From Clostridium sp. (GTDB lineage Bacteria > Bacillota > Clostridia > Clostridiales > Clostridiaceae), in contig JALEZF010000085.1 of NCBI GenBank assembly GCA_022773025.1, positions 1-41,923 on the forward strand: a DNA stretch of 41,923 nt, written 5' to 3'. The position numbers were made by a program, and so were the translations under genes. The stretch's first letter is position 1; the number at the start of each line of letters is the position of its first letter. The notes under the pieces were generated by a model that saw only the letters and a program-made list of their open reading frames with translations, was not told the origin of the DNA and did no database searches. Shown one piece after another: positions 33,067 through 41,875 of this stretch.

Positions 33067-33851
33067 GCTAGTCCTTTCTTTTCTTTTAGTTCTTTTTCTA
33101 AACTTTCCAGTTTTTCTTCTAAAAGTATAGCTTCACTTTCAAACTTCATATTATTTTCATAGATTTTATATGCTTTTTCCTTTCTCCATTCCTCATCTAA
33201 AATTTCATTTTTTAAAACAAAGGGAAAAGAATTCTTCAAATCTCTTATGGTTTTTTCAAATTTCTTTTTATATACTTCTATGTCTATGCTCTTCCAATTC
33301 TCATAGCCAAAATCTTTTCCCAGGAAATATATCTTCTCTAATGACTCTAAATTCAATTCCTTATATGATTTAGAGATTTCCGCCCAAAGCTCTATTTTAT
33401 CCTTTCTCACTATGGGATGATACATAAAGATTAATTTCTTATAGACCTCTCGAATTCTGTTTTCTTCCATAAATCCCTTCAAAGTCTTGTTTCCATTACT
33501 TATAACTCTATCTAATGCCTCTTCATATCCTTTTAATTCTTCCTTCAACTCTGAGGACTTATTACTAGATTCTACTCTCTTATAGTCATTTAAAATATTT
33601 TTATATAAATGGTCACTTGTACTTTCTATCTCTTCTTTTAGCTCTAAAACATAGGACACAATTTCATAATTACGGTAAATCTCTCGTCCTATGGATTCAG
33701 CATATACTTTCAAAAGATATGGTATTTCAATAAACTGCAGATGGTCATATTCTTCCAAAGCATCTATAAACTCTAATATGGATTCTTTAATTTTCTCATC
33801 TTCAGCATTAATGTTATAATATAAATTATTAATGTATATACCTCCTCTCAT
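33063..33851 (-). CDS. Helical protein with a degenerate J-domain-like segment
   Basis: A 262-residue, strongly charged, mostly helical protein. Residues about 133-175 (REVYKKLIFMYHPIVRKD, then ELWAEISKSYKELNLESLEKIY) resemble the J-domain relatives that end in an 'AY..GDLE.L' pattern, but the essential HPD is HPI, so DnaK stimulation is not expected. A coiled coil ends the protein. Start choice is open: the ATG at 33851 has no ribosome site, while a perfect AGAGGAGG lies inside the frame, seven bases before an ATT at 33833, which could be an AUU start. Transcription is divergent from the SGNH gene. Confidence 0.68.
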   Translation of the reverse strand: MRGGIYINNLYYNINAEDEKIKESILEFIDALEEYDHLQFIEIPYLLKVYAESIGREIYRNYEIVSYVLELKEEIESTSDHLYKNILNDYKRVESSNKSSELKEELKGYEEALDRVISNGNKTLKGFMEENRIREVYKKLIFMYHPIVRKDKIELWAEISKSYKELNLESLEKIYFLGKDFGYENWKSIDIEVYKKKFEKTIRDLKNSFPFVLKNEILDEEWRKEKAYKIYENNMKFESEAILLEEKLESLEKELKEKKGLA

Positions 33852-33896
33852 ATTTGCGGGGTCTATGTAATATATATATTTTCAAAGGAGAACAAT

Positions 33897-34490
33897 ATGA
33901 TTAAAATAACGTGCATAGGAGACAGCTTAACTTTTGGTTATGGAGTTTCTAAAGACAAGAAATGGATAGATATTTTGAAAAAAAAGCTTCCTCAGTACGA
34001 GATTTCAAATAAAGGTACAAATGGTGATACAACTAGTGGGGTACTCTCTAGATTTTACAAGGACGTGATTTTAAATAAACCTAGTAAAGTTATAATAACT
34101 ATAGGTTCTAATGATTTCTTGACCGGTAGAACTGTAGATTCTGCTTTTGACAATTTAAAGCTTCTAATAAAAGAAGCAAAAGAAAACGGCATAGATACCT
34201 TCATTGGAATAGAACCACTTGTTTGTGCTGATCTTGCAAAAGAATATTGGTGCTCATACCTAGATTACAGCATAATAAATTCAAAAATAAGCTTATATAG
34301 ATATAAAATACTTAATTACTGCAAAGAAAATAACTTAAACTTTATAGATTTTTATGATTTATTTGAAAAGCTAAGCTCTGAATTAGATGACCATGATATA
34401 TTTTTAGATGGACTCCATCCTAAAGAAGGTGTACATAAAATCATGGCAGAAGAAGTTCTAAAAAAGTTGAGAGTGAAAAGTGAAGAGTGA
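33897..34490 (+). CDS. SGNH/GDSL-family esterase or lipase (TesA-like)
   Basis: A 197-residue hydrolase without a signal peptide, so probably cytoplasmic. Block I is GDSLTFGYG with nucleophile Ser10, block II includes Gly in KGTNGDTT, block III is GSND (70-73) and block V is DGLHP with Asp171 and His174. These complete an SGNH catalytic set. It is about the length of E. coli TesA without the signal. AAAGGAG precedes the ATG. The last seven residues (RVKSEE, then stop) are encoded by a short GAGTGAAAA repeat, suggesting that the original end was altered. Confidence 0.9.
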   Translation: MIKITCIGDSLTFGYGVSKDKKWIDILKKKLPQYEISNKGTNGDTTSGVLSRFYKDVILNKPSKVIITIGSNDFLTGRTVDSAFDNLKLLIKEAKENGIDTFIGIEPLVCADLAKEYWCSYLDYSIINSKISLYRYKILNYCKENNLNFIDFYDLFEKLSSELDDHDIFLDGLHPKEGVHKIMAEEVLKKLRVKSEE

Positions 34491-34583
34491 AAAATTTAAT
34501 GTTTTTATTGTTAGAGGGTTATTGGTACTTGAAGTTTGACTAAAAGAAAATATATTTATTTAGTGATTTTTAGGCATGTATAT

Positions 34584-34625
34584 AGGGCAGTGGATATTTA
34601 GAATTTCTCTAGATATCCCTGCCCT
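34584..34625. terminator. Hairpin between convergent genes
   Basis: AGGGCAG-GGATAT pairs with ATATCC-CTGCCCT (13 bp with one bulged T) and a 15-base loop. No good T tract follows on either strand, so it is a weak terminator candidate for the FAD operon ending at 34664. Confidence 0.45.
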
Positions 34626-34663
34626 TTCTATCTGTATGTCATCTTCTCTTATAATTTTTAATT

Positions 34664-35032
34664 TTAATTTTTTGCTTCTATAGATCTTGTGGAAATAATA
34701 TTTACTCCTGTTCCCGCCACATTTTCTACTAAAACTTCTCCAACCTTTATCGGTGCTTTTATTGTACATCCTTTTAGTGAACGGACAACATCAAATATTT
34801 TTACCTTTGGCACATCTGATTCTGTTTTTACTGGAACCATATCTACAGTTCCTCCATCTACTTTTAAGGTAGAGGTAACTACTCTTGTAGGATTTGAAAC
34901 TTCCTTTTTAGCGTAAGTTTCACCAATTTTGCAAGTGTTTCCTGAAACTGAAACAGCTTCTCCATCCTTAATTTCAACTTTTAAATTGCAGCCCATTGGG
35001 CATCCTATACAAATCAATTCTCTAACTTCCAT
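34664..35032 (-). CDS. DUF1667 protein (small partner of the FAD oxidoreductases)
   Basis: A 122-residue protein of the DUF1667 family. It starts MEVRELICIGCPMGCNLKVE, with a C-x-x-x-x-C motif (IGCPMGC) that could bind a metal or Fe-S cluster; a third Cys (NTCKIG) follows. The family occurs almost always beside a GlpA-like and a second FAD oxidoreductase, as here, so it is probably a subunit of that complex. Its start lies four bases after the previous stop, with the GGAGAG ribosome site inside the end of that gene. Third gene of a three-gene operon. Confidence 0.88.
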   Translation of the reverse strand: MEVRELICIGCPMGCNLKVEIKDGEAVSVSGNTCKIGETYAKKEVSNPTRVVTSTLKVDGGTVDMVPVKTESDVPKVKIFDVVRSLKGCTIKAPIKVGEVLVENVAGTGVNIISTRSIEAKN

Positions 35033-35036
35033 GTGG

Positions 35037-36299
35037 CTACTCTCCTTCCACCTTTATAGTTATTTCCTTGCAGTTTGGATATTTATCAAACATGGCTCTT
35101 GTAAGTCTAACTGTCTCCATTTCTCCTGGAGCTAGTACTCTCTTTTTCATATGGAGCTCTCTGTTTCCATCAAAGTACACAGATATATATTTATTCTTGA
35201 ATACATCTCCAACTCTGAATCTAACTTCTAATTTATCTTTTACATTGTCCGCATATACTGTTTTTGGAACTGTATATCTCACACCTTCTGTAGCTATCAT
35301 ATCTATTGGACTTTCGCTTCTCTTCATTTCACCTTTAACAAACTTTGCTGCATTCATTCCAGCAGTATAGCTTTCAAGTGTTACATAGTCGACCAAATCA
35401 TGAACATGAAGAACATTTCCGCATGCAAATATTCCATCTACATTTGTCTCCATCATATCATTAACTTCTGGTCCTGAAGTGACTCTAGACAGCTTAACAT
35501 CTGCCTTCCTTGATAGTGCATTGTCTGGTATAAGACCTACTGAAAGAAGCAAAGTATCGCAAGGAATATATTCTTCAGTTCCTTCTATTACTCTTCTATT
35601 CTCATCAACTGCTGCAATAGTAACTCCTTCAAGTCTCTCTTTTCCTCTTATCTCTGTCACTGTATGAGAAAGTTTTAGAGGAATATCAAAATCATTTAAG
35701 CACTGTACTATATTACGTTTTAATCCTCCTGAATAAGGTAAAAGTTCCACTACAGCCTTCACGTGCGCTCCTTCTAGTGTCATTCTTCTCGCCATTATAA
35801 GGCCTATGTCTCCAGAACCTAGTATAACAACCTCTTTGCCTGGCATATATCCTTCTATATTTACAAATCTCTGTGCAGTACCAGCAGTATAAACACCAGC
35901 ACATCTTGCTCCTGGTATATTTATAGCTCCTCTTGGTCTTTCCCTGCATCCCATGGCAAGCACTATAGCCTTAGCCTTTATTTCAATTATTCCTTCTTCT
36001 CCATTTGCAGCTGTTATGACTTTATCTTTGCTAAGGTCTATTACTGTTGTATTAATTTTGTACTCTATATTAAGTTCTTCTATTTCTTCAAAAAATCTCT
36101 CAGCGTATTCAGGTCCTGTAAGCTCTTCTTTAAAAGTGTGAAGTCCAAAACCATTGTGTATACATTGATTTAGTATTCCGCCTAAACTGTCATCCTTTTC
36201 TAGAATTATTATGCTGTCTATTCCCTCTTTTTTAGCAGCTATAGCAGCCGCCATTCCTGCTGGTCCTCCACCTATTATGGCAATATCAAATTCCTTCAT
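35037..36299 (-). CDS. NAD(P)/FAD-dependent oxidoreductase, middle gene of a GlpA-like operon
   Basis: A 420-residue two-dinucleotide flavoprotein. The FAD Rossmann motif IIGGGPAGMAAAIAA is at the N-terminus (about 7-21), the NAD-binding motif VVILGSGDIGLIMARR near the middle, and the second FAD contact DGIFACGNVLHVHD before the C-terminal 100 residues. The sequence C-I-H-N-G (QCIHNGFG) follows the first helix, a feature of the anaerobic GlpB-like/hydrogen cyanide synthase-like branch rather than of thioredoxin reductase, which would show C-x-x-C. It probably forms a complex with its neighbours that oxidises glycerol-3-phosphate or a similar substrate. Gap of 17 bases to the preceding gene. 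Confidence 0.88.
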   Translation of the reverse strand: MKEFDIAIIGGGPAGMAAAIAAKKEGIDSIIILEKDDSLGGILNQCIHNGFGLHTFKEELTGPEYAERFFEEIEELNIEYKINTTVIDLSKDKVITAANGEEGIIEIKAKAIVLAMGCRERPRGAINIPGARCAGVYTAGTAQRFVNIEGYMPGKEVVILGSGDIGLIMARRMTLEGAHVKAVVELLPYSGGLKRNIVQCLNDFDIPLKLSHTVTEIRGKERLEGVTIAAVDENRRVIEGTEEYIPCDTLLLSVGLIPDNALSRKADVKLSRVTSGPEVNDMMETNVDGIFACGNVLHVHDLVDYVTLESYTAGMNAAKFVKGEMKRSESPIDMIATEGVRYTVPKTVYADNVKDKLEVRFRVGDVFKNKYISVYFDGNRELHMKKRVLAPGEMETVRLTRAMFDKYPNCKEITIKVEGE

Positions 36300-36316
36300 T
36301 GAACTCCCTCCACTAA

Positions 36317-37753
36317 CTATAGATTCTCTTTATTTTCCCCAATTAATATATTAGATTTGTCTGCACCTTTTTTCACTTCTGTCTTCGCTATATTAAGCTC
36401 TCTAGCTAATATATTAAGTATAGGAGAGCTGCAATAACCTCCTTGGCATCCGCCCATCATAGTCCTAGTTCTCTTCTTTACTCCATCTAGAGTTGTAGCT
36501 CCTAAAGGCCTATGAATAGCATCCATTATCTCACCCTCAGTTACACATTCACATCTACAAATTATTGTACCATATTTAGGGTTAGTTTTTATAAGAGCTT
36601 TTCTTTCTTCTAAGGACATTTCTCTAAATCTTGGTATAGCCTTAGTTACTGGATTAAAGTTTTCATTTTCTTTTGGATTTAAATTTTCTACAACAATATC
36701 TTTAACCATTTCTGCTATAGCTGGTGCACTAGATAATCCAGGAGATTCAATACCTGCTGCATTTATAAAGTTTTTGGCATCCTCTCTCTCCCCTATTATA
36801 AAATCGCCCTCTACATTACGGGCTCTAAGTCCTGAAAATGAAGTTATTATATGACTTAATGGGAGAGGATTCATAGTAAGCTTAGCTTTCTCTAAAACAA
36901 AGTCTAAGCCTTCTTTAGTAGTAGTCAAATCATCCTTGTCATCTATATCCTCGGCATTAGGTCCTATAAGAAGATTTCCATCTATAGTTGGAGTTATAAG
37001 AACTCCCTTTCCAAGCTTAGTTGGAAGTTGGAACACTGTCTTAGAAATAAGATTTCCTACAGTGTTATCACACAAACAGTATTCACCTTTCCTTGGAACA
37101 ATCTTCATTTTATGCTCACTTACCATATTATTTATTTCATCAGCATATACTCCTGCTGCATTTATCACAACTTTTCCTTCAAAGTCTCCTTTGTCAGTGG
37201 TTACATTGTAATATCCATCTTTTTTCTCTATATTCATAACTTTTGTTTCTAGTTTGAACTCCACTCCATTTTCTGAAGCATTTTCAGCTAATGATATAGC
37301 AAAGCTATACGGACATATTATGCCGCCTGTTGGAGCATATAATGCCCCTTGAGCCTTATGAGATATATTAGGTTCCATCTCTAAAAGCTCTTTTCTTTCT
37401 AATATTCTTATTCCTGGAACTCCATTAGCTTCTCCTTGAGCCTTTAATCTTTCAAGTTCAGGTATATCATTTTTGTCAAAACATACTACTAAGGAACCAT
37501 TTCTCTTAAATGGAAAATCTAATTCTTCCTTAAGTTTATCAAACATGGCATTTCCTCTAGCATTTAATCTGCCCTTTAATGTATGAGGCTTTGCATCATA
37601 TCCTGCGTGAATTATTGCACTGTTAGCCTTTGTTGTTCCATCTGATACATCATTGTTTTTTTCAAGTACGCAGGTTTTTAAGTTATATCTGCTCATCTCT
37701 CTAGCTACGGCCGACCCTATAACTCCAGCCCCTATAATGATAACATCGAACAT
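36317..37753 (-). CDS. GlpA-like FAD-dependent glycerol-3-phosphate dehydrogenase with BFD-type [2Fe-2S] domain
   Basis: A 478-residue flavoprotein. It starts with the FAD motif VIIIGAGVIGSAVAREMSRY and the DAO-fold pattern GTTKANSAIIHAGYDAKP typical of GlpA/L-2-hydroxyglutarate oxidase relatives. The C-terminal 90 residues form a BFD-like domain with four cysteines, CRCECVTEGEI and GGCQGGYCSSP, for a [2Fe-2S] cluster. The start at 37753 is set by GGGAGGG seven bases upstream; the longer frame begins inside that site. First gene of the operon with the second oxidoreductase and DUF1667. No glpF or glpK is in view, so the true substrate is open. Confidence 0.88.
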   Translation of the reverse strand: MFDVIIIGAGVIGSAVAREMSRYNLKTCVLEKNNDVSDGTTKANSAIIHAGYDAKPHTLKGRLNARGNAMFDKLKEELDFPFKRNGSLVVCFDKNDIPELERLKAQGEANGVPGIRILERKELLEMEPNISHKAQGALYAPTGGIICPYSFAISLAENASENGVEFKLETKVMNIEKKDGYYNVTTDKGDFEGKVVINAAGVYADEINNMVSEHKMKIVPRKGEYCLCDNTVGNLISKTVFQLPTKLGKGVLITPTIDGNLLIGPNAEDIDDKDDLTTTKEGLDFVLEKAKLTMNPLPLSHIITSFSGLRARNVEGDFIIGEREDAKNFINAAGIESPGLSSAPAIAEMVKDIVVENLNPKENENFNPVTKAIPRFREMSLEERKALIKTNPKYGTIICRCECVTEGEIMDAIHRPLGATTLDGVKKRTRTMMGGCQGGYCSSPILNILARELNIAKTEVKKGADKSNILIGENKENL

Positions 37754-37811
37754 ATAAAACCCTCCCATATTTTAAATTAATTTATGCTTTTTCACGAAAT
37801 ATTTATAAAAA

Positions 37812-37863
37812 AAGAGAACCAAAATAAACCATGGCGATATCCATGACTTATTTTGGTTCTCTT
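37812..37863 (-). terminator. Terminator after the 276-residue protein gene
   Basis: Perfect 16-bp stem (AAGAGAACCAAAATAA and complement) capped by an inner CATGG/CCATG, then TTTTTTT on the minus strand. It separates the 276-residue protein gene from the FAD operon. Confidence 0.88.
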
Positions 37864-37941
37864 ATATCTCTACCAAAACATATTTAGTTTAACATAATTT
37901 TATCATATATATTTCTAGAATTCAAGAGCTTTATGACCAAT

Positions 37942-38772
37942 TTATTCATAAATATATTCATTATAATAAATAATTTGTCCGTATTTTAAAAAATTCACCT
38001 TTTGAATTTGTCCCTTTTCCTTACAGTAACAGTGAAGGGTCACATCATCCAATTCACTATCCATTGAATTTTTACACGTCATTCCTAAAAACTCCTCTTC
38101 CCCCATAAGCTCTTTAAGGGTTATTGTGAACTCCTTTTCAAATTCAATATCTTTTAAAAGTCTTCTATTTAAAGCCACTATCAATATATCCTTAAATCCA
38201 TATACTATATCTCCTATATAATCATGCCTCTCATCATAATAATCCATAATTAGAAGGTTATTATCCATATCAAAAACATAGCCTTCTTTTACCTGGTCTC
38301 CACATATATAATATATGCTGTGTTCTTTTTCATCACATCTAATCTCTCTTTTTGAGATAAGCTCTCTTTTCCCATCCATAAAACTAATTTCTTCTTGAAC
38401 TATCTTATTGCTTTTATCTATTAATGATAGCTTCGATAACTCCACCTGATTATTTTTGCTCACAGCTAATATAGATTTTATATCATATTCATCATCATAC
38501 TGTATATCATTTACATACTTTATAGTGCCATCACCATCTTTTATAACAACTTTTTTAAGGAAACCTTCATCATCATATCTATATTCTTTTATGCTTGATA
38601 CCTTATTCTTTGCATTTCTACATATCTCTTTTATTTCACTTTTAGCAAATTTTCTTTCATAAATTTCTACCACAGACTTATTTTTATCATAGCTTAGCTT
38701 TTTTACCCATCTCTCTTTCCAATTATCCTTTTTCTTTATTTCCACAAAAAACATAAGCAGCTTATCCAGCAC
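37942..38772 (-). CDS. Protein of unknown function
   Basis: A 276-residue soluble protein that I do not recognise. Several segments have the rhythm of degenerate YD-type beta repeats (EYRYDDEGFLKKVVIKD, DIQYDDEYDIKSI, GYVFDMDNNLLIMDYYDERHDYIG), like those found in secreted repeat proteins and their immunity partners, but there is no signal peptide. The C-terminus changes to a charged, Cys-containing part. The start is GTG with a purine-rich AGGGGGTG upstream. It is a single-gene unit with a strong terminator. Confidence 0.65.
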   Translation of the reverse strand: MLDKLLMFFVEIKKKDNWKERWVKKLSYDKNKSVVEIYERKFAKSEIKEICRNAKNKVSSIKEYRYDDEGFLKKVVIKDGDGTIKYVNDIQYDDEYDIKSILAVSKNNQVELSKLSLIDKSNKIVQEEISFMDGKRELISKREIRCDEKEHSIYYICGDQVKEGYVFDMDNNLLIMDYYDERHDYIGDIVYGFKDILIVALNRRLLKDIEFEKEFTITLKELMGEEEFLGMTCKNSMDSELDDVTLHCYCKEKGQIQKVNFLKYGQIIYYNEYIYE

Positions 38773-39013
38773 TGCCCCACCCCCTGGAACTTTTTATATT
38801 AATTACAATATTAATTACAATTTTTCCTATATCCCTTATTATTATTTTATACTTCATTGATATGTTTGATAACTCCAATTTAGTAAAATTTCTTTTAACA
38901 TATTTTAAATATATTAATTTAGTTTATATTATATAATAAATTTATATATTGATGATAAAGTTTCAGTAGTATAATATTATAATTAGATAATTAAAAATGC
39001 GAGGTAGTTTTAT

Positions 39014-39496
39014 ATGAATAAGAACAATTACTGGATGGGCATAATCTTAATCCTTTTAGGATTATACCTTCTAATAGACAGAGTTTTTCACTTTAAAATC
39101 TTAGATATGGGAACGATCATAGTCCTAGGAATCGGATTATTCTTTGAAGCAAGATATTTTAAATCTAAATGTGGCAATGAAAATTTAGTCATAGGCGGTC
39201 TTTTTCTTACTATGGGAGTCCTCAGACTTTTAGCAGAGGTTCCTATATTTTGGTCACTAGGTCTATCAAGTATTCGCGATATACCTCTTGGTATAGCTGT
39301 AGGTTTATTTCAGCTTTATATATTTTCCAATAAAGATTCGTGGGTTTTAATAGGAGCTTTAGCTCTTATGGTATTTTCTCTATTCCCACTTTTAAAATTC
39401 TATTTTACATGGATCAGCAGTGAATTTTTATTTCCAATATTACTTATAATTTTTGGAGTCATAGTTCTAATAAATGCTTTAAGAAAAGATTCCTAA
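39014..39496 (+). CDS. Small integral membrane protein, LiaF-TM/DUF5668-like
   Basis: A 160-residue protein with about five membrane helices and almost no soluble part. It opens NYWMGIILILLGLYLLIDR, which resembles the LiaI-LiaF-type membrane region (hairpins of paired helices with short Gly-rich turns). Relatives take part in cell-envelope stress sensing, but this one has no LiaF C-terminal domain and no adjacent two-component genes, so no function is assigned. GAGG lies upstream of the ATG. It is followed by a strong terminator. Confidence 0.75.
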   Translation: MNKNNYWMGIILILLGLYLLIDRVFHFKILDMGTIIVLGIGLFFEARYFKSKCGNENLVIGGLFLTMGVLRLLAEVPIFWSLGLSSIRDIPLGIAVGLFQLYIFSNKDSWVLIGALALMVFSLFPLLKFYFTWISSEFLFPILLIIFGVIVLINALRKDS

Positions 39497-39545
39497 AACA
39501 AAGAGGCTTGTCATCTTCATTAACCGATGACAGCCTCTTTGTTTT
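39496..39545 (+). terminator. Terminator after the small membrane protein gene
   Basis: A 19-bp stem with one bulge (AAACAAAGAGGC then TGTCATC) and a 10-base loop, followed by TTTTCTTTTT. It starts at the last base of the stop codon. Confidence 0.88.
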
Positions 39546-39635
39546 CTTTTTATCTATTTTATTTTCACAACTGGTATTTGAGATTCCATAAGCCATTACT
39601 ATTCATTTTCTCTATTCCATATTCCATCTTATAAC

Positions 39636-41627
39636 TTATTTCTTTTCTTTTATAAGACCTTTTCTATATGCTGATAATAGAACCTTTAGATCCTTTATTC
39701 TCGTCATAAGTTCTTGTCCTACATCAGTATCCTCAACTCTTTTTCTTTTCACAACTCTTTCTAAAACCATGGTGCTAGAAAGGATATCACTCTCTTCCTT
39801 TATAGCAGACTCTGTTGATTTAAAAGGCTCATGACTTATAAGCTGCAAACCAAAAGAGTTATATATAAGTGTGTATCCTGCCATTCCTGTTTTTCCTTGA
39901 TAAGCTTTTGAAAATCCTCCATCTATAACTAAAAGCTTTCCATTAGCTTTTATCGGACTTTCTCCCTTTTTTCTCTCAACAGGTATATGCCCATTTATTA
40001 TATGAGAATTTTCTATATCTAATCCAAATTCTTTAAGCACATTATTGCACATATTTTCATCATCACGCAATTTATAATAGGTGTTTTTCGTTTCTTTATG
40101 AGTATTTTTATCATCTATAAAGTATCGTTCAAAGGTGGTCATCTTGTCTTTTCCAAACAAAGATGAATTAGTACCTGTCCATTGATACCACATATAATCC
40201 ATTCCATAAAGCTTTGCTTCTTTATTATTCTCGTAAAAGTACCCTTCTCTACATACCTTCTCTGCTTCATCTAAAACTAATTTGCCTTTAAACTTCCTTC
40301 CCTTTATTATAACCTCTCTAAAGGTTCCATCTTCATTTAAAGGTATACATCCATGGAACATAAGATTTGAATTGTACTTAAGATATATACTTCCAGCAGT
40401 AAATAAAAATCTTATATGTCTTTGAAGCTTTTCACTATTAACAAATGAGGATTTAAGCTTTTCCATAAGTTCCTTTTCTTCCTTTGTGAGTTTATATGGA
40501 TTTTTCTTGTCTATAGTTGGGAAGCTTGTATCATTTAGCTTATATACTTTGCCATCTAATTCTATGGTTCCATCATCATAATTTATTTTATTAAGTAAAA
40601 GTCTGTGGTCCATGTTGAAGTCAGGTCTTCTCTTTATGACCTCACCTTCAAGTTTAAATTGAATTATAGCTATGGCCTTATGCATTCTCGCTATAAGCTC
40701 CTGTTCCGTTACACTGTACTCATTTTCCGCATCAAACTTAGGCTTAAAATTCTTACAAGGATCTTTTTTATAGCAATCCAACGCAAAAGTAGCAAGCGGA
40801 AGCATGTTTATACCATAACCATCCTCTAAAGTGTCTAAGTTCGCATATCTTGCACATATTCTTATTACATTAGCTATACATACCTCTGACCCAGCAGCAG
40901 CTCCCATCCATAGTATATCGTGATTTCCCCATTGTATATCTACACTATGATAATTTATAAGAGTATCTAATATTATATGGGCTCCTGGTCCTCTGTCATA
41001 TATGTCTCCAATTATATGAAGTCTATCTATTACAAGTCTTTGTATAAGCTTAGAAATTGCTATTATAAATTCTCTAGCTCTGTCTATTGTTATTATTGTT
41101 TGGATTATCTCCTCATAGTATTCTTCTTTATCCTCTCGTCCAGGCTGCTCATGAAGCAATTCTTCAATGATATATGCAAAATCCGCTGGTAGAGCTTTTC
41201 TAACTTTAGAACGAGTGTATTTTGATGATACATGCCTACATATGGCTATAAGCCTGTACAATGTTATCCTGTACCAGTCATCTATATTCTCTTCCTCTTT
41301 TAAAACTATTTCTAATTTCTGCTCCGGATAATATATTAAAGTTGCTAGACTTTTCTTTTCACTGCTTCTAAGTGAATTTCCGAACACATCATTTATCTTT
41401 CTTTTTATGACTCCTGAAGCATTCTTTAAAACATGGATAAAGGGCTCATACTCACCATGAATATCAGTTAAAAAATGCTCTGTTCCTTTTGGTAAATTTA
41501 ATATTGCTTGAAGATTTATTATTTCTGTTGTTGCTGAACTTATAGTTGGATATCTATTAGCCAAAAGATTTAAATATCTTAAATCATTATTTATATCCTC
41601 TATACAGCTTTCTCCCAAAAACGCCAT
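39636..41627 (-). CDS. fbp: Fructose-1,6-bisphosphatase class III
   Basis: Hydrolyses fructose-1,6-bisphosphate to fructose-6-phosphate in gluconeogenesis. The class III enzyme is specific to Firmicutes and related groups and uses a metallophosphatase fold: HGEYEPF (DIHGEY), [27 protein letters not shown] and INGHIPV are the metal-ligand blocks. At 663 residues it is near the B. subtilis length (about 671). AGGAGG lies before the ATG. The upstream 250 bases hold two tandem hairpins that may form an attenuator or belong to a divergent unit. Confidence 0.97.
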   Translation of the reverse strand: MAFLGESCIEDINNDLRYLNLLANRYPTISSATTEIINLQAILNLPKGTEHFLTDIHGEYEPFIHVLKNASGVIKRKINDVFGNSLRSSEKKSLATLIYYPEQKLEIVLKEEENIDDWYRITLYRLIAICRHVSSKYTRSKVRKALPADFAYIIEELLHEQPGREDKEEYYEEIIQTIITIDRAREFIIAISKLIQRLVIDRLHIIGDIYDRGPGAHIILDTLINYHSVDIQWGNHDILWMGAAAGSEVCIANVIRICARYANLDTLEDGYGINMLPLATFALDCYKKDPCKNFKPKFDAENEYSVTEQELIARMHKAIAIIQFKLEGEVIKRRPDFNMDHRLLLNKINYDDGTIELDGKVYKLNDTSFPTIDKKNPYKLTKEEKELMEKLKSSFVNSEKLQRHIRFLFTAGSIYLKYNSNLMFHGCIPLNEDGTFREVIIKGRKFKGKLVLDEAEKVCREGYFYENNKEAKLYGMDYMWYQWTGTNSSLFGKDKMTTFERYFIDDKNTHKETKNTYYKLRDDENMCNNVLKEFGLDIENSHIINGHIPVERKKGESPIKANGKLLVIDGGFSKAYQGKTGMAGYTLIYNSFGLQLISHEPFKSTESAIKEESDILSSTMVLERVVKRKRVEDTDVGQELMTRIKDLKVLLSAYRKGLIKEKK

Positions 41628-41746
41628 ACTAATCCTCCTATTTAGTATATTCTTTTATATATATATGCTACATTATATAGCTTATTATACTATGTTGTTC
41701 CCACTTTTACTACTGAATTTGAAAATTTTTCATGACATTTTCAAAA

Positions 41747-41781
41747 AAAATAGCATCCTAAAATATTTAGGATGCTATTTT
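41747..41781 (-). terminator. Terminator-like hairpin A upstream of fbp
   Basis: Perfect 16-bp stem (AAAATAGCATCCTAAA and complement) with a 3-base loop, followed on the minus strand by TTTTTTTT. It points toward fbp, 120 bases before its start, so it may be a leader attenuator or end a small RNA. Confidence 0.7.
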
Positions 41782-41783
41782 GC

Positions 41784-41810
41784 AGACTGCTGACAAAGTG
41801 TCAGCAGTCT
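41784..41810 (+). terminator. Terminator-like hairpin B upstream of fbp
   Basis: Perfect 12-bp stem (AGACTGCTGACA and complement), AAG loop, then TTTAATTTTAT on the + strand. It abuts hairpin A and faces the other way. Confidence 0.6.
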
Positions 41811-41875
41811 TTAATTTTATACAAATATGTAATATAATTTAAGATATATTAATTTATTACATGGGGGTTTTGCCA

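Noticed and set aside
34560..34769. A 69-residue frame on the minus strand at the end of the FAD operon
   Set aside because: It overlaps the DUF1667 gene in another frame, runs through the intergenic hairpin and has no ribosome site.
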